Positions 62,179 through 64,000 of a stretch of DNA of 64,000 nucleotides are shown here, in pieces. This DNA comes from Caballeronia sp. dw_19 (GTDB lineage Bacteria; Pseudomonadota; Gammaproteobacteria; Burkholderiales; Burkholderiaceae). How positions within the stretch are numbered: the first letter of the stretch is position 1; each line of letters starts with the position of its first letter. The notes below the pieces were generated by a model, which saw only the letters and a program-made list of their open reading frames with translations, made no database searches and had not been told where the DNA came from. The DNA lies in NCBI RefSeq assembly GCF_018449515.1, contig NZ_JAAVUQ010000001.1, forward strand, positions 62,001 to 126,000. Direction: 5' to 3'. A program made the translations under genes and the position numbers.

Positions 62179-63096
62179 TCAAGCGCGTTTGCGGCGCGTT
62201 GTTGTCTTGCGTGCGGGTTTGGCCGCTGGTTCCCCGGCGTCGGCTTCAGCCGTATCGTCCTCGGCGCTGCCGGCACTCTTGGCGCCGCGCCTCGTCGGCT
62301 TCCCCTTCTTTAAACTGCGTTTCAGCAGGTCGGACAGGTCGAGAATCTCCGCCGATGCCTTGCGCGGCGCGCCTTCTTCAACCTCCGACACCTCCTCCGT
62401 CTTCCCTTCCTTAACCTTCTTGTTAACGAGCGCCATGATGTCCTCGCGAAACGTGTCGTGATAATCGTGCGGGTTCCATGTATCGCTCATGTCATCAATC
62501 AATCGCTGCGCCATCTCCAGTTCTTTCGGCGATACCCCCGCCTTCTTCGAGTTTTCGTCCGGGAACTTGAAGTCATCGAATTCGCGCACTTCATCCGCCC
62601 AGCGCAACGTGTTGAGCGCCAGCGCAGGACCCACCGGAATCAGTGCGGCCAGATGCTGTTTGTTGTGCAGCACCACGTTCGCGATCCCGACTTTCCCCGA
62701 CGCCTTCAACGCGTCGCGCAGCAACGCATACACCTTCTCGCCCTTGCGATCGGGCGCGAGGTAATAAGGGGTATCGAGGGAGAGAAACGAGATTTCGGGG
62801 GCTTCGACGAACGCGAGGATGTCCACGGTCTGCGTCGATTCCGGATTGGCCGAGCGAATCTCGGCGTCGCTCATCACGACGTATTTGCCCTTCTCGTACT
62901 CGAAGCCACGCACGATGTTGTCGCGCGTGACGTCCTTACCCGTGTTCTTGTTGAATTGCTTATAGCCGATGGGGTCCATCGAACGCTTGTCGAGCAGGTT
63001 AAAGCCGACATTCTCCGACTGCGTCGCTGGATAGAGCTGCACGGGGACGTGGACCAGCCCGAAGCTGATCGCGCCTTTCCAGATCATGTGTGGCAT
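62179..63096 (-). CDS. ku: Ku protein (NHEJ end-binding)
   Basis: DNA-end-binding protein of 305 residues with the bacterial Ku core: M-I-W-K-G-A-I-S-F-G-L-V near 5, E-Y-E-K-G-K-Y-V-V near 67, and a C-terminal Lys/Arg-rich tail (K-R-S-L-K-K-G-K-P and K-T-T-T-R-R-K-R). It forms a ring on broken ends and recruits LigD. I chose ATG 63096 (M-P-H-M-I-W-K-G); ATG 63117 is also in frame. Confidence 0.9.
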   Translation of the reverse strand: MPHMIWKGAISFGLVHVPVQLYPATQSENVGFNLLDKRSMDPIGYKQFNKNTGKDVTRDNIVRGFEYEKGKYVVMSDAEIRSANPESTQTVDILAFVEAPEISFLSLDTPYYLAPDRKGEKVYALLRDALKASGKVGIANVVLHNKQHLAALIPVGPALALNTLRWADEVREFDDFKFPDENSKKAGVSPKELEMAQRLIDDMSDTWNPHDYHDTFREDIMALVNKKVKEGKTEEVSEVEEGAPRKASAEILDLSDLLKRSLKKGKPTRRGAKSAGSAEDDTAEADAGEPAAKPARKTTTRRKRA

Positions 63097-63217
63097 CGCG
63101 AATGACCTTTCCGACAAGCCGCTCTGACGGCGTGACGGGATGAACGGCTAACAACGATTAACACGCGCCGATAGACGCATGGCCGTTATCGCGTTGCAGA
63201 AAACATGCCAGATGGGC

Positions 63218-63247
63218 TAAGCGCGCGCCGGCCTGGACGCGCGCTTA
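63218..63247. terminator. Inverted repeat between ku and the secreted-protein gene
   Basis: TAAGCGCGCG and CGCGCGCTTA form a ten-base stem around a ten-base loop. It lies after the stop of the gene at 63322 on the minus strand and before the ku promoter. There is no T tract, so its role as terminator is uncertain. Confidence 0.55.
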
Positions 63248-63321
63248 TCCAACACCAGCGGCGAGGCCTCCGGACTCCAGGCACGAAAATGCAAACCTCG
63301 CCAGCGTCGCCGGGAGAGACC

Positions 63322-63906
63322 CTACTTGCGGCTCGCGCTGATCGTGAGTTTCGTACCGTCGCTGAGTGTGATGTTTTTGTCGGCGCCGCCGGTGGGCATC
63401 GTGAAATGAACCAGCTGGCTGAAGAAGTTATCGGTGGGACATTGAAGCTTCTTGCCGCCCACGGTAACAGCGCTCGCCGGGCGCGGCGCGTGGCCCTGGA
63501 AACTCAACTGGACGTCGGCGTCCCCGCTATTCGCCACCACCGCCGCAAAACGGATCTTCACCTGACGCACCGTCGTGCCGCTTGCGTTGCGGATGGAATC
63601 CACATCCGGACACGCATCCGGGACGTTCTGCGAACCGCCCACAGGCTTGCTTTGCCATGTGAAGTCATCCGTCTGGCCCGAGCGGATCGTGCGCGTTTCC
63701 TGCGCGCTGCCCCAGTTCTTCGACGCCATCTTCACCGTATATTTGATCGGCCCGTCGTTGGCCACTTCCGACAGCACCTTGATACCAGGCGTCGCATGAG
63801 CTGCGGGAGCAACCACGCAAGCCAACAGGGCCATCACGGCGCCTGCCGCAATCACGCGACCTCGCGAAGACCCGCCAGCCTGAATAAAACCCGAACGATC
63901 AATCAT
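63322..63906 (-). CDS. Secreted protein of unknown function
   Basis: Exported protein of about 194 residues. A signal peptide ends near A-H-A-T-P (about 38). The mature part has two cysteines in D-A-C-P-D and L-Q-C-P-T and conserved-looking E-T-R-T-I-R-S-G-Q-T-D-D-F. It resembles a family of unknown function in Burkholderia (possibly DUF6013, from memory). GGAGG lies eight bases before ATG 63906. Confidence 0.65.
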   Translation of the reverse strand: MIDRSGFIQAGGSSRGRVIAAGAVMALLACVVAPAAHATPGIKVLSEVANDGPIKYTVKMASKNWGSAQETRTIRSGQTDDFTWQSKPVGGSQNVPDACPDVDSIRNASGTTVRQVKIRFAAVVANSGDADVQLSFQGHAPRPASAVTVGGKKLQCPTDNFFSQLVHFTMPTGGADKNITLSDGTKLTISASRK

Positions 63907-64000
63907 GTGAAAAACCCCTCCGTTTGCAGCCGTCACGCCAGGCATACAGCAACGGCGCCGGGGTGGCCGCGCCGCGCGTGTGGCGCGATCAGTCTAGCGC

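Noticed and set aside
1..64000. CRISPR arrays, tRNA/rRNA genes, insertion sequences, prophage
   Set aside because: No regularly spaced repeats, no cloverleaf or rRNA stretches, and no transposase, integrase or phage genes were recognised by reading.

Overview
The window is about 62 percent GC and densely coded. Its gene families (PRC-barrel lipoproteins, a ClcB-like chloride channel, PGDYG and DUF2795 proteins, several LysR regulators, a 2-ketogluconate operon, a Ku/LigD pair) suggest a beta-proteobacterium of the Burkholderiaceae, probably Paraburkholderia or Caballeronia. This is inferred from family content and codon style; there is no rRNA or marker gene here. I found no tRNA, rRNA, CRISPR array, transposase or phage gene.

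Layout. 1-3206: an ankyrin-repeat protein, a tandem PRC-barrel lipoprotein and an MFS transporter. 3277-16151: a catabolic island with a class III CoA-transferase, a LysR regulator, an MFS transporter broken by a one-base frameshift, an enoyl-CoA hydratase family protein, a flavin disulfide oxidoreductase, an AldA-like aldehyde dehydrogenase, a second MFS transporter, an enolase-superfamily enzyme, a GMC oxidoreductase and a GcvA-like LysR regulator. 16414-22914: cytochrome b561, a CPA1 antiporter, a saccharopine-dehydrogenase-like enzyme with an Lrp/AsnC regulator, a Spy-like periplasmic protein, a PGDYG protein and a YhfC-type membrane protein. 22935-28315: a 2-ketogluconate operon (kguE-kguK-kguT-kguD, then a PtxS-like LacI regulator) with a palindromic operator on its promoter. 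28614-32452: a YeiE/YeiH-like pair, a glutathione S-transferase and an aldo/keto reductase. 32535-37176: divergent CadR/CadA metal resistance and a ClC channel. 37348-38059: a sigma-54-like promoter before a small secreted protein and a DUF2795 protein. 38106-44909: a TetR-controlled RND efflux operon whose genes overlap by ATGA. 45237-46878: a decaying secreted-protein gene and a non-coding stretch with DnaA-box-like sequences. 46879-48571: a hipBA toxin-antitoxin pair with an array of TGCGCA operators. 48640-52758: an AsmA protein and a FetAB-like iron exporter. 52798-58491: a red-light signalling operon (heme oxygenase, bacteriophytochrome, single-domain response regulator, hybrid kinase). 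58820-63096: bacterial NHEJ (Ku and LigD) with a small hydrophilic protein downstream. 63322-63906: a secreted protein.

How the parts work together. The clearest functional units are the ketogluconate operon, the phytochrome relay (heme to biliverdin to photoreceptor to two response regulators), the NHEJ pair, the RND pump and the cadmium/lead module. The least explained region is the 3.3-15.3 kb catabolic island, whose substrate I cannot name. No single wholly new system is obvious. The best candidates for follow-up are that island, the hipBA operator array, the DnaA-box cluster and the sigma-54-like promoter.
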